A stretch of 64,000 nt of DNA from an uncultured Oscillospiraceae bacterium (GCA_947587485.1 CANPXZ010000002.1:1-64000), one strand, 5' to 3'. Shown: positions 9,809-20,292, counted from the stretch's first letter. Notes: a model not told the origin generated them from the sequence alone. Made by a program: numbers and translations.

Positions 9809-11437
9809 ATGAGAGAAGCTTCTCAAATGGAGCGCTGGCTCCAAGCGGCGAAAGACGGCGAGCCCGTGTGGCTGGCGGACATGCGCCGGGCCTGCGGGGC
9901 CATGGAGGCGGCAAAGCCTGTGGCGGTCCGGCTCACGGTCCCGGACGGCAGCGTGCGGGACTTCCGCTTTGACCTGCCGCCCTGGGACGGGCCGGAGGAA
10001 CGGGCGCTGGCGGCGGAATACCTGCGGGCCTGCGTATTCAACATCCTGTCCGTACACAGCGGACGGCGGATGGTCCTTTACCTGGACGGCGGCGACGGTG
10101 AGCTGTGCGCGCTTTTGGATGAGCTGCCGGAGGTGTTCCAGCTGGACCGGGCCCGGCGGACCGGCTGCGGCAAGGCGGTCAGCATCGCGGACCGGCTGTG
10201 CCGGAGCGTGGGGGCCGGGCGCTTTGCCTTTGCGTTCCGGGATATGAGAGAGTATGTGCCCGCGCCCCCGGCGGCGGCGCGGGAGCCGGCGCTGGAGAGC
10301 ATGCTGCGCCGGGCGGCGGACGGAGCGGCCGCGGGTCTTCTCTGCGGCGTGGACGTGGGCGGAACGGATGTGAAGCTGGCCCTTGCCCGGGACGGACGGC
10401 TGGTCGGGGTCCGGGTGCTGGATTGGGACCCGGCCTCCGGCGTCACGGCGGAGGATACGCTGGGGCCGCTGCTGGGATTTATCCGCGCGGCGTTGGGGGA
10501 GCTTGCCCCGGGGGAGAAGCTGGACGGCATGGGCGTCAGCTACCCGGACGTGGTGATCCGGGACCGGATCGTGGGCGGGGAGACGCCCAAGACCCGGGGC
10601 ATGCGGCTGCACGCGGCGGACTATGAGGCGGAGTTTGCCAGGATCACCGCCCTGCGGGACCGGCTGGAACAGTTCTGCGTACCCGGCGCGCCCATCCGCC
10701 TGGTCAACGACGGCCACATGGCCGCGTTCACGGCAGCCATGGAGCTGGTCCACTGCGGCCGGGGCGGAGAGCTTGCCGGGGGCGTCGTGGCCAATGCCAT
10801 GGGGACCGATCTTGGCGCCGGCTGGCTGGAACCGGACGGGACCGTGCCGGAGGTGCCCATGGAGCTTTACGATCTGCTGCTGGACCTGGGGAGCCGGCCG
10901 GACCGGGCGCTGCCGCCGGAGGACCTGCGGAGCGTGCGCAACGAAAACTCCGGTCTGCCCGGCCTTCGGCGGTATGTGGGCCAGGCGGCGGCGTTCCGCC
11001 TGGCCTGGCAGGAGAAGCCCGCGCTGCTGGAGGGCTTTGTGACGGAGGATGGCGACACGCTGTGCGTCCGGGAGGAGCCGGATATGCGAAAGCCCTGTCT
11101 GGCCCATCTGATCGCCAAGGTCCGGGAGGGCGACGAGGCCGCCCGGCAGGTCTTTCGGCAGATCGGCCGCCACTTGGGCCAGATGTACCGGGAGATGCAG
11201 TGGCTTTTGCGGCCGGCCACGGACGTGCGGTTTTTGTTCGGCCGGTTCGTCATGGAGCCGGCGTGCTTTGAGCTGATCCGGGCGGGGTGCGCCGAGACGG
11301 CCCCTTGGATACGGCTGGAGGCCGCCGACGGGAACATGGCCCACTCGCCGCTGATGAGGCAGTTGGCCGCCCGGCGGGACGTCACGGTGGCCCAGTTCGG
11401 CCAGGCCGTGGGCGCGGTCTATTTCTGCCGCGTGTAG
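9809..11437 (+). CDS. ROK-family-like protein (putative sugar kinase fold) with long N-terminal extension
   Basis: GVDVGGTDVKLALARDGRLVG phosphate-1-like motif, later NAMGTDLGAGW; start ATG 9809 uncertain (alternative M at 9827). Confidence 0.6.
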   Translation: MREASQMERWLQAAKDGEPVWLADMRRACGAMEAAKPVAVRLTVPDGSVRDFRFDLPPWDGPEERALAAEYLRACVFNILSVHSGRRMVLYLDGGDGELCALLDELPEVFQLDRARRTGCGKAVSIADRLCRSVGAGRFAFAFRDMREYVPAPPAAAREPALESMLRRAADGAAAGLLCGVDVGGTDVKLALARDGRLVGVRVLDWDPASGVTAEDTLGPLLGFIRAALGELAPGEKLDGMGVSYPDVVIRDRIVGGETPKTRGMRLHAADYEAEFARITALRDRLEQFCVPGAPIRLVNDGHMAAFTAAMELVHCGRGGELAGGVVANAMGTDLGAGWLEPDGTVPEVPMELYDLLLDLGSRPDRALPPEDLRSVRNENSGLPGLRRYVGQAAAFRLAWQEKPALLEGFVTEDGDTLCVREEPDMRKPCLAHLIAKVREGDEAARQVFRQIGRHLGQMYREMQWLLRPATDVRFLFGRFVMEPACFELIRAGCAETAPWIRLEAADGNMAHSPLMRQLAARRDVTVAQFGQAVGAVYFCRV

Positions 11438-11553
11438 GACAAGACCGGTCCGCCGGAGTTCCTGCGTTATGCAAGTCCGGGCCACAGGCGCATTGACGTG
11501 TCCGGAAGCCCGTTCATAAACCGCCGGAGGGGCACATAGGATGTACCAAAATC

Positions 11554-12345
11554 ATGTCGGAGGTATGTCCTGTGAACAAGTACAGATCCATGCTTACGAG
11601 ACACCGCAGGCTGCTGGGACCGATCGCCCTGGCGCTTGCGGTGGCGGCTATATTCTGGGTGGTGAACAGCCCCGCCATCGTGGGCGTGTCCTCATCCGCC
11701 AAGGAGTTGCCCATCTATTCCGTGCAGCGAGACAACAAGGCCGTCAGCCTGACCTTTGACGCGGCCTGGGGGAACGAGCAGACCCAGCCGCTGATCGACA
11801 TCCTGAACAAATACGGCGTCAAGGCGACCTTCTTCCTGGTGGGGGAGTGGGTGGACAAATACCCGGAGAGCGTGAAGGCGCTCGCCGACGCGGGCATGGA
11901 GATCGGCAGTCACTCCGATACGCACCCTCACATGGCGAAGCTCTCGGAGAAGCAGATCATCGACGAGGTGAGCCTGTGCTGCGGCAAGATCGAGAACATT
12001 ACCGGCCAGGAGGTGAAGCTGTTCCGCTGCCCCTACGGGGAGTACGACGACCAGGTCATCACCACCATCCGCAACATGGGCATCTATCCCATCCAATGGG
12101 ACGTGGATTCCCTGGACTGGAAGGATCTGGGGGCGGAGGAGATCACAAAGCGCATCACCTCCAAGACCTCTGGCGGCAGCATCATCCTGTTCCACAACGC
12201 GGGCACGCACACTCCGGAGGCGCTGCCGGGGATCATCGAGTATCTGTTGAGCGAGGGCTATTCCATCGTGCCGGTGTCGGAGCTGCTGCTCCAGGGCGAG
12301 TACACCATCGACAACACCGGGCGCATGTGTCCCGCCGGCGCATGA
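11554..12345 (+). CDS. Polysaccharide deacetylase (NodB domain, PdaB-like)
   Basis: VSLTFDAAWGNEQT, ATFFLVGEWVDKYPE, EIGSHSDTHPHM, LFRCPYGEYDDQV, ILFHN motifs; N-terminal TM anchor. Confidence 0.9.
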   Translation: MSEVCPVNKYRSMLTRHRRLLGPIALALAVAAIFWVVNSPAIVGVSSSAKELPIYSVQRDNKAVSLTFDAAWGNEQTQPLIDILNKYGVKATFFLVGEWVDKYPESVKALADAGMEIGSHSDTHPHMAKLSEKQIIDEVSLCCGKIENITGQEVKLFRCPYGEYDDQVITTIRNMGIYPIQWDVDSLDWKDLGAEEITKRITSKTSGGSIILFHNAGTHTPEALPGIIEYLLSEGYSIVPVSELLLQGEYTIDNTGRMCPAGA

Positions 12346-12349
12346 CAAA

Positions 12350-12388
12350 ATATCCCCCTCCCACAGCAGATTTGCGGGAGGGGGATAT
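12350..12388. terminator. Bidirectional terminator-like hairpin between convergent genes
   Basis: 13-bp inverted repeat atatccccctccc/gggagggggatat; TTTTG follows on the minus strand. Confidence 0.65.
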
Positions 12389-12402
12389 CCTTCTGTGTGC
12401 GG

Positions 12403-14268
12403 TCACCAGTCGATGGTGCAGGCGGTGGCGATCTCGTCCATGGTGTTGGTGCAGCAGATGGAGTTGTCCGGCCGGCGCTTGCAGACGAGGGATGGCTCGG
12501 TCAGCTCCGGGATGTCGTCCGTCTCGCCGGAGACGAAGTCCAGCATCTTCTCCTGGGCCGTGGCCAGCCGTGCGGCCACGCCGCCCAGACGGACCTCGAT
12601 GACCTCGAAGCCGTTGGGCTTGTTGGTGCTCTCCCACAGCTGCCGCCAGATGATCCGCAGGTCCTCGATGGCCTCGACGGCGTCGGGCAGCCCGGCGGCC
12701 AGCTCCGCCGCCTTCTCCCGGTCCTTATTTCGGACTGCCTGGGCGGCGTTCTCGTGCCAGACGCATTTCAGGCTCAGCGCCCGGGCCAGGGCGGCGTAGA
12801 AGTCGAACAGCAGCCCGTAGGCGGGGTTTTCCTCCCCATACCGCTGGTACAGGGGCACGAGGGAGGCAAAGTGCTTTGCCAGCTCAAAGCCCTCCACGTC
12901 CTTCTCGAACAGCTCCACCAGGGGGTCCTGATAGAGCATGAACTTACAGGCGTTCACCGGATCGGCGGGGTAGGAGACCATGCCGGGGGCGGCGTTTAGA
13001 AGGCTCAGGTCCAAAAAGGCCTGGGCGTCCGCGCCGCAGCAGCGGCGGAAGCGGGCCGCCAGAGCGTCTGGGTCGTATGCGCCGGTATAGGTCATCTCGC
13101 CGTACAGCTGGATGCCCAGCAAGGAGGCAAGCATGTTGCACTCCGCGCCGTTGTCGCCCCAGGCGGTGGCCAGCACGGTGTCCACATCCGCCTTCATGCA
13201 GGCGCTCAGACCGGCCACCGTGTTCTGGATGGCCAGGGGATATACGGGCGCCGGGCCGGACCAGGTCCACAGGCCCCCGGCGAACACCGTCGGCACGCCG
13301 AACACGGCGTGCTTTTTCAGCGCCCGGGCGTACTGCTCCTCCTTGGCGTGGTAATAGTCCCAATACACGAGGCTCACCCGCTTGTCCACGGCGGCGATGG
13401 CCTTTTCCGAGGGCATGTTCTCGCTGTGATAGCTGCCGCCGTCCAGGTGGAAGTACATGTCGCTCCACATCATGGGCTTCAGGCCGTACTTGTCCGCGAT
13501 GTCCAGCACCCGGCTCAGGTGCCGGCCGATGACGCCGCGGGGGTCCTCATAGCCGAACCGGGCCAGATGCTCGCCCAGACCCACGCCGTAAGCCTCGTCC
13601 ATGCCGATGTGGATGCGCCGGGAGCGGAAGGGGGCGGAGGCGGCGCGGAGCATCTGCTCGATGACTTCATAGGTCTCGTCCTGGTCGGCCAGAAGAACCT
13701 CGGCGTTGTCCCGCAGGTGGTGGAAGGCGGGCCAGTGCAGCACCCGCTTCAGGTGTCCCAGCACCTGGATACAGGGGCACAGCTCGACGCCCAGCAGCGC
13801 CCCGTAATCGTCCAGGGCCTTCAGCTCCTCATAGGTGTACCGGCCCCGCTTGTAGCCGAAGAAAGGCAGCTCCGGCACCTCGTAGGTGTCCTCGGTGTAG
13901 AGCATGGCCAGGTTCAGGCCCATCAGGGCCATCTTGCGCAGGAAGAACCGTACGGCGTCCGGCCTGAGCACCGCGTTGCGGGAGCAGTCGAACATGACGC
14001 CGCCGGAGGCGAAGCGGGGCTTCTCGCGGATGTCGCAGGGGGACAGGGGAAGGGGGATCAGGCTCAGAGCCCGGTAAAACTGCACCGGCTCGGCCCAGGT
14101 CAGGCGCACCGAGGTCCCGTCGCAGACCACGGCCAGCTCGCTCCCCCGGACGCAGGAAACCTCCGGCCCGGACCCGGCGGGCACGATGGCAAGATCGCCG
14201 CGCAGCTCGTCCAGCGCCTGCTCCCAGCCCTCCGGCGTCTGGCCGGTGATATGTAGCTTGTATTCCAT
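12403..14268 (-). CDS. Glycoside hydrolase family 20-like (beta-N-acetylhexosaminidase-type) protein
   Basis: GGVMFDCSRNAVLRPDAVRFFLRKMALMGLNLAMLYTEDTYEV, IHIGMDEAYGVG (GH20-type D-E pair); no signal peptide; start at MEYKL chosen from ggag spacing. Confidence 0.75.
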   Translation of the reverse strand: MEYKLHITGQTPEGWEQALDELRGDLAIVPAGSGPEVSCVRGSELAVVCDGTSVRLTWAEPVQFYRALSLIPLPLSPCDIREKPRFASGGVMFDCSRNAVLRPDAVRFFLRKMALMGLNLAMLYTEDTYEVPELPFFGYKRGRYTYEELKALDDYGALLGVELCPCIQVLGHLKRVLHWPAFHHLRDNAEVLLADQDETYEVIEQMLRAASAPFRSRRIHIGMDEAYGVGLGEHLARFGYEDPRGVIGRHLSRVLDIADKYGLKPMMWSDMYFHLDGGSYHSENMPSEKAIAAVDKRVSLVYWDYYHAKEEQYARALKKHAVFGVPTVFAGGLWTWSGPAPVYPLAIQNTVAGLSACMKADVDTVLATAWGDNGAECNMLASLLGIQLYGEMTYTGAYDPDALAARFRRCCGADAQAFLDLSLLNAAPGMVSYPADPVNACKFMLYQDPLVELFEKDVEGFELAKHFASLVPLYQRYGEENPAYGLLFDFYAALARALSLKCVWHENAAQAVRNKDREKAAELAAGLPDAVEAIEDLRIIWRQLWESTNKPNGFEVIEVRLGGVAARLATAQEKMLDFVSGETDDIPELTEPSLVCKRRPDNSICCTNTMDEIATACTIDW

Positions 14269-14331
14269 GATCATCACTCCTTGTAAAGCATTATAACATA
14301 ACGCCGCAGGCGGGATGCTATAATGTGGCAT

Positions 14332-14408
14332 GTTTTGCGGTTCCGGCGCAAGCCGGGAGCAAAACCGCCTGAGATCAAATTATAATAGCCATCATGTGGC
14401 TATTATAA
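14332..14408. promoter_or_regulatory. Cluster of inverted repeats in the divergent GH20 / M60 intergenic region
   Basis: gttttgc...gcaaaac (14332-14365) enclosing ccggc-gcaa-gccgg; perfect 12-bp inverted repeat ttataatagcca-tcatg-tggctattataa (14380-14408). Confidence 0.55.
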
Positions 14409-14512
14409 CACAGCCTGCGGTGCGGGGGCAACGGCGTATTCGTCCGCGCTCCGGCTGATAAAAGGAATTTTAATACCACGGCAAAAAAATCTCACGTAGC
14501 GTAATAAAACTA

Positions 14513-14541
14513 TTGCGTCATTATGGTAAACCTGCTAAAAT
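14513..14541 (+). promoter_or_regulatory. SigA-type promoter of the M60 protease gene
   Basis: TTGCGT - 17 bp - TAAAAT. Confidence 0.55.
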
Positions 14542-14589
14542 ATGACAGAATATGACCTGTCCGTTCAGGACGGGAGATGAGGTGCAGCC

Positions 14590-17500
14590 ATGAAGAGATC
14601 GATCGCGCTGCTGCTGGCATGGATCATGATATTCACCGCAGCGGCTCCTGTTTATGCGGCGGAGGAAGGCGGAGACGCTCCCCAGCCGCAGCAGATCGTG
14701 GAGGAGGGCGGCGTGGACGCCGAACAGACCGAGCCGCCGGCGGCCCCCGAGGGCGCGCCTGCGCAGGAACCCGCGCCCGTGGAGACGGCGGAGCCTGTCG
14801 CGGAGGGCGAGCCGTCCGACGCGCCCGCGTCAGAGCCCCCTCAGCAGCCCCAGGAACCGGCCGTGGAGACCGCCGTTCCGGAGAGCGTGGAAACGCCCGC
14901 GCCCTCGGACCAGGTCCCGCCCGACCAGACGGCTGAGCCGACGACCGTACCGGAGGAGCCGACGCCCGAACCGACCGCTGAAGCGACCGCAGAGCCGGAG
15001 GAGCCTGAACAGGAGGAAGAGCCGGAGCCCGGCGAGGAGCAGTTCCTGCTGATATCCGACATCCCGGAGGCGGTGGGCCAGGTGGACGTGTCGGTGACGA
15101 AGGCGCTGGACCTGGGCGAGTGGACGCCGGGATTTACGGCGGCGCTGACCGGCGCGGCGTTCTCGGCCGAGCGGTCCGTAAGCGCGGACGGCGTTCCGGC
15201 CAGATTTTATGAAGTCCCCGAAGGCGACTATACGCTGACGGTGACAGGGCAGGGCTTTGCCCGCTATACCCAGGACATCCACGTGGGCCGGAGCGACGGC
15301 GTGCTGCTGAAGCTGACCGTGGGGCGGCTGGCCGGCTATGACGGCGCTGCCCATCCGGGCCTGCTGCAGCTCGGCGACGTGGACGGCAACGGGACCGTGG
15401 ACGGCGCGGATGCGGCGGCGATGATGGAGGCCGTGGACCGTCAGCTCCCGGCGGAGGGCGCCGCCCTTGGCTTCACGGACCTGAACCGGGACGGGATCAC
15501 GAACCTGGCCGACGCGGAGTATCTGGCGAAGGGCCTGGATATCGGCCGTCTGGATGCCGCCGCGCGGATGGCCACCGAGGGGCGCTACATCCCGGCGGCC
15601 GCCGTCGCGATCGGCGCTGCCGAGGGGACCAGCGCGTCCGGCAAGGAGAATCTATTTGAGGACAACGGCCAGGTCTTCACCCTGGGCCGGACGGACGGCC
15701 ATGAGATCACCCCGGAGCAGCCGGTGTCCATGTCCTTTACCATGGCGGATGGGGCCGAGACCGACGCCATCCTGTTTGACGATACCAACATCCTGTCCGG
15801 CTATATCGACATCACGTTCGAGGACGGCACGACCGCCAAGGCGATGATCGGCGCCGTGCCCGAGATCAGGGAGCCCTCCGAGGGCGAGCAGACCCCGGAG
15901 AGCATCGCCGCGCCCATAACGGAGGACGTGCCGGCGACCGTTGACGCGCAGCAGCCCGAGGCCGCGCCGGAGAGCGCGCCTGCGGCGGACCAGGCCCCGG
16001 AGACTCCGGAAGAGCCCGCCGCCCCCGTGGACGCCGGGGCGGCGTCGGAGGTGTTCGAGGTCCCCGCAGTCCCCATGGCGGCTCTGCCGGAGGCGAGCGT
16101 CGTCGTCACAACTGACGGCGCGGGCAATATCACCGTGTCCCTTGGTGGCAAAAAGGCCGTGAAGCGCGTCGTGCTGCGGATCACCGAGACCACCGATCAC
16201 AGCAGTCTTGCCGCCATCTCCCAGGTGGAGTTCGTCAACGGCATGGAGGACCGTATCCCCGAGCCGTCCCTGGATATCCCCCAGGGGGTCGGGGCGCTGG
16301 GGGCCAGCCGGCAGTTCACCGTTACCTGGGGCGGCTGCGTCAACGTGACCGGCTACGAGGTGGAGATCACCGCCGACGGCATGACGGAGATCGTCCCCCT
16401 GACCGGCACGAGCCTGACCGTCACCAATTTCTATGGCGACGACGTGCGCAACTATACCACCTACCAGGTGCGGGTCCAGTCGGTCAACGGCTCCTGGACC
16501 AGCGGCTGGTCCGGGGCGGTGAGCGTGACGCCGCAGCCCTCCAGCGCGCCGGATAAGCCGGACAATGTGAAGGCCGAGGGCGGCTACCGGTCCGTTACCG
16601 TCTCCTGGAAAGCCATGAAGGATACCGCCAGCTACGATCTCTACTATAAAGAAGAGGGCGCGGAGGCGTTCTCCGTGATACCGGATATCACGGCGTCGAC
16701 CTATACGATCACGGAGCTTGACAGTTCGAAGCCCACGACCTACGAGGTCTATGTGGTGGGCAAGAACGAGTGCGGCTCCAGCCCGGAGAGCATGCACGCC
16801 AGCGCCACGACTACCACGCCAGAACCGGCGGAGATGCCCCGGTATAAACTCATCAACCGGGATGCGGACGGCAACCCGGGCACGACCCACATCATTGCCG
16901 CAGAGCAGAACGGCGCCACGATGGTGGACAGTCCCCTGGATACGGCTGCGGGCACCGCCTGGGGCACCGTGGACGGCAACAGCGCCTCTTACTATGACCG
17001 CCGCTGCTGGGACGACGGCGCCGGCAACTGGATGCCCGGGACCAACGTGGGCATCACCTATACCTTTGACAATGCCTATTCCCTGGACACCATCGGCGTC
17101 GTGAGCACGGACAAGAATATGGATTACACCTATGCCCGGATCTGCTGGATGGACGATCAGGGCAGCTGGAACGTGATCCAGACCGGCCAGGTCTCCACCG
17201 AGCGCCGGACGGACAGCCAGGGCAGGACCTACTTCTTCCTGCGCCTGCCCGAGCCCATCACGACCAGCAAGCTCATGCTGGGCACGGCCCGCTACTGGGC
17301 GGGGAACAACTACGTGTGCATCACGGAGGTTTATTTCTACGAGTACGACTCCCTGAAGAACGACATCATGGGCCTGTACGCCGACGACCTGCACACCACG
17401 CTGCGGGAGGACGTCACCGAGGAGGAGATGGCCCGGCTGCGCGCGCGGATCGACGAGACGGACGCTTTCGGCTGCCAGCACCCCGACGCGGCGTGGCTTC

Positions 17501-20271
17501 TGACCGAGTGGGAGACCGCCAACAAGATCTTCAACGATCAGTTCCTGGGCCAGAGCGTCACGGTCCACTCCGGCATCACCGGCAGCGGCGACGAGCATGG
17601 CTTCGGCGGCCTGAACGCCTGGCAGCCTCTCGGCGTCGTGGCGGCGGCCGGGGAGAGGCTCACCGTCTACGTGGGCAACAAGGCCCTCAAGACCGGCGCG
17701 AATACCAGCCTGGAGCTGGTCATCACCCAGTACCACGCCGAGTCCAGCGCCATGTACAAGGTGCTGACAAAGCTGAAGGCCGGCGCCAACGAGGTCCAGA
17801 TCCCGAAGATCTGGACGAACACCGGCATCGAGTCCGGCGGCGCGTTGTACGTCCAGTATACCGGCGGGGCCAGCGATACGGACAGCTATTCGGTCCGTGT
17901 CAGCGGCGGCACGGAGGTGCCGGTGCTGGACCTGTACCACGTGACGGACGCCGGCGAGCGCTCCGCCCGCACCTCGGCCTACCTGTCCGCGCTGGAGACC
18001 TACGCGGCCGATATCCAGACTCTCCACGGCCGGATACACCAGGGCGAGGGCTCCGTCAGCAGCGAGGTCGATTACGATTACGATCCGCAAAACTGCATCC
18101 TGGGCGCAACAGACATCATGCTGGATACCATGATGCTGTCCCTGCCCGCCCAGCAGGTGATCAGCGGCTGCGGCGGCAGCGCCGGCACGCTCCTGGCGTC
18201 TCTGGACGCCATGGAGCAGATGATGCACCTGTTCTATCAGCACAAGGGCCTCAGCGCCGGCGCCCCCAACGGCGTGGACCGCATCCCGTATCGCCACCTG
18301 AATATCCGCTACCAGCGGATGTTCTCCGGCGCGTTCATGTACGCCTCCGGCAACCACATCGGCATCGGCTGGAACGAGACGGCCGGTATGGCCGGCTGCG
18401 GCGGCGTGCAGGCCACGGCGGACGGGCTTTACCAGAGCGGCAACTATTTCGGCTGGGGCATCGCCCATGAGATCGGCCATGACATCAACCAGAGCTGCTA
18501 CGCCATCGCCGAGATCACCAACAACTACTTCGCCGTTCTGGCCCAGGCCCAGGATACCAACGACAGCGTGCGTTTCGATTACAAGAACGTCTACGCCAAG
18601 GTGACCAGCGGCGCAAAAGGCAGCGCCGGCAATGTGTTCACCCAGCTGGGCATGTACTGGCAGCTGCACCTGGCCTATGACGGCGGCTATAACTTCAAGA
18701 CCTATGACAGCTATGAAGAGCAGCTCAACAACCTGTTCTTCGCCCGGGTGGATACCTATGCCAGGACGCCCGAGCGGGCTCCCAGCCCCGGGGGCGTGGC
18801 GCTGACGATCAAGGGCGCGGACGTGGATCAGACCCTGATGCGGCTGGCCTGCGCCGCGGCGGAGAAGGACCTTATGGACTTCTTCCAGCGCTGGGGCAAG
18901 ACCCCCGACGCGGAGACCGTCGCCTATGCCGCCCAGTTCCCGAAGGAGACGAGGGCCATTTACTACGTCTGCGACGACTCCCGGCGCTACGCCATGGAGC
19001 ATACAGGCGGGAGCGCCCTGGCCCCGGACGGCGCCACGCCCGCCATCGCCACGGTCAGCGCGTCGGCGGACGTGGACCAGGCCAACAAGGTGAACATCAG
19101 CATCGCCTCCAGCGGCGCGGTCGCCGAGGAGGAGATCCTGGGCTATGAGATCGTGCGGTGCACCATCTCCGGCGGCCAGCTGGAGAAGCGGCCCGTGGGC
19201 TTTACCACCGAGCGGACGTTCGCGGACGTGGTGTACGCCATGAACAACCGGACCGTTTACTATGAGATCACGCTGGTGGACCAGTACCTGAACCGGTCCG
19301 CCCCCATGACCACCGAGGCGGTGAAGATCCAGCACGAGGGCGATCTTGACAAGACCGGCTGGACCGTGACCACCTCCGGCCTGAAGGCCGATCCCATCCA
19401 GGTCGAGGTCAGCGAGGACGATCCCGACGCGCCCTCCCGGAACCCGGCCGTCAGCGACGCGGCGGTCTATATGACGGACGGCAAGGCGGAGACCGTATAC
19501 AACGCCGCCGTCACGGGCGAGAACGCCGTCATCGAGCTGGACTTCCATCAGCCCCAGGTGATCACCGGCTTCCGGTATAGGGCGGGCGACGGCACGCCCA
19601 TCGGCGGATACATGGTGGACGTGTGCCAGAGCGGCGAATGGCAGCGGGTCGGCACGGGCGAGCTCAACGGCAGCGTCAGCGTGTATTTCTCCAACGCGGA
19701 CGGCAAGTATGTGAGCACCTACCTGGCGGAGGGCCTTCGCCTGACGCTGACTGGCCGGACCGGCGCAGCTATCTCCGTGGCGGAGCTGGATGTGCTGGGC
19801 CTGACCGGCGACGATGTGGACTTCAGCCGGGCGGACGGCTCTGCGGCCATCGGCTATCTGGAGTCGGAGTTCCGGTACGGCGGTGAGCCGGAGGACGTGA
19901 TCCCCGCCAACTCGCTGGTGTTCACCGGCAGCTACAAGGGCAACGCGGCCTACAACGTGGTCGTGCTCTATGACCAGGACGGCAATGTGGTGGCCGGTAT
20001 CGCGGCGGACGGCAGCAAGACGGCCTATCAGACCATCCTGGCGGATGTGCCGGACACCGGAAACATCCAGGACACCAGAGACGGCGCGTGGGTCTATTGG
20101 ATCGCGCCGGAGGACCTTGCAAACGGCTTCAGCCTTCCCCGAAAGGTCCGGGTGGAGCTCTACCGGGTCAACAACGCCCAGACAAACGAGGGCGAGCGGC
20201 TGGTGAGCGATTCCCTGTTCGTGGACGTGCCGGCCGCGCCCGGCGCCATCACCCTCAGCGCCAATGGCTGA
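14590..20271 (+). CDS. Secreted multidomain M60-type (enhancin/mucinase-like) metalloprotease with type I-like dockerin and FnIII-like domains
   Basis: Signal peptide; Glu/Pro-rich linker; dockerin repeats DVDGNGTVDGADAAAMMEAV ... DLNRDGITNLADAEYLAKGLD (about 15370-15546); FnIII-like repeats; HEIGH-x10-E (HEIGH at 18466-18480) matching the M60 HExxH(8,28)E signature. Confidence 0.85.
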   Translation: MKRSIALLLAWIMIFTAAAPVYAAEEGGDAPQPQQIVEEGGVDAEQTEPPAAPEGAPAQEPAPVETAEPVAEGEPSDAPASEPPQQPQEPAVETAVPESVETPAPSDQVPPDQTAEPTTVPEEPTPEPTAEATAEPEEPEQEEEPEPGEEQFLLISDIPEAVGQVDVSVTKALDLGEWTPGFTAALTGAAFSAERSVSADGVPARFYEVPEGDYTLTVTGQGFARYTQDIHVGRSDGVLLKLTVGRLAGYDGAAHPGLLQLGDVDGNGTVDGADAAAMMEAVDRQLPAEGAALGFTDLNRDGITNLADAEYLAKGLDIGRLDAAARMATEGRYIPAAAVAIGAAEGTSASGKENLFEDNGQVFTLGRTDGHEITPEQPVSMSFTMADGAETDAILFDDTNILSGYIDITFEDGTTAKAMIGAVPEIREPSEGEQTPESIAAPITEDVPATVDAQQPEAAPESAPAADQAPETPEEPAAPVDAGAASEVFEVPAVPMAALPEASVVVTTDGAGNITVSLGGKKAVKRVVLRITETTDHSSLAAISQVEFVNGMEDRIPEPSLDIPQGVGALGASRQFTVTWGGCVNVTGYEVEITADGMTEIVPLTGTSLTVTNFYGDDVRNYTTYQVRVQSVNGSWTSGWSGAVSVTPQPSSAPDKPDNVKAEGGYRSVTVSWKAMKDTASYDLYYKEEGAEAFSVIPDITASTYTITELDSSKPTTYEVYVVGKNECGSSPESMHASATTTTPEPAEMPRYKLINRDADGNPGTTHIIAAEQNGATMVDSPLDTAAGTAWGTVDGNSASYYDRRCWDDGAGNWMPGTNVGITYTFDNAYSLDTIGVVSTDKNMDYTYARICWMDDQGSWNVIQTGQVSTERRTDSQGRTYFFLRLPEPITTSKLMLGTARYWAGNNYVCITEVYFYEYDSLKNDIMGLYADDLHTTLREDVTEEEMARLRARIDETDAFGCQHPDAAWLLTEWETANKIFNDQFLGQSVTVHSGITGSGDEHGFGGLNAWQPLGVVAAAGERLTVYVGNKALKTGANTSLELVITQYHAESSAMYKVLTKLKAGANEVQIPKIWTNTGIESGGALYVQYTGGASDTDSYSVRVSGGTEVPVLDLYHVTDAGERSARTSAYLSALETYAADIQTLHGRIHQGEGSVSSEVDYDYDPQNCILGATDIMLDTMMLSLPAQQVISGCGGSAGTLLASLDAMEQMMHLFYQHKGLSAGAPNGVDRIPYRHLNIRYQRMFSGAFMYASGNHIGIGWNETAGMAGCGGVQATADGLYQSGNYFGWGIAHEIGHDINQSCYAIAEITNNYFAVLAQAQDTNDSVRFDYKNVYAKVTSGAKGSAGNVFTQLGMYWQLHLAYDGGYNFKTYDSYEEQLNNLFFARVDTYARTPERAPSPGGVALTIKGADVDQTLMRLACAAAEKDLMDFFQRWGKTPDAETVAYAAQFPKETRAIYYVCDDSRRYAMEHTGGSALAPDGATPAIATVSASADVDQANKVNISIASSGAVAEEEILGYEIVRCTISGGQLEKRPVGFTTERTFADVVYAMNNRTVYYEITLVDQYLNRSAPMTTEAVKIQHEGDLDKTGWTVTTSGLKADPIQVEVSEDDPDAPSRNPAVSDAAVYMTDGKAETVYNAAVTGENAVIELDFHQPQVITGFRYRAGDGTPIGGYMVDVCQSGEWQRVGTGELNGSVSVYFSNADGKYVSTYLAEGLRLTLTGRTGAAISVAELDVLGLTGDDVDFSRADGSAAIGYLESEFRYGGEPEDVIPANSLVFTGSYKGNAAYNVVVLYDQDGNVVAGIAADGSKTAYQTILADVPDTGNIQDTRDGAWVYWIAPEDLANGFSLPRKVRVELYRVNNAQTNEGERLVSDSLFVDVPAAPGAITLSANG

Positions 20272-20292
20272 GAGGCAAGGAGGGAGTAGGAC

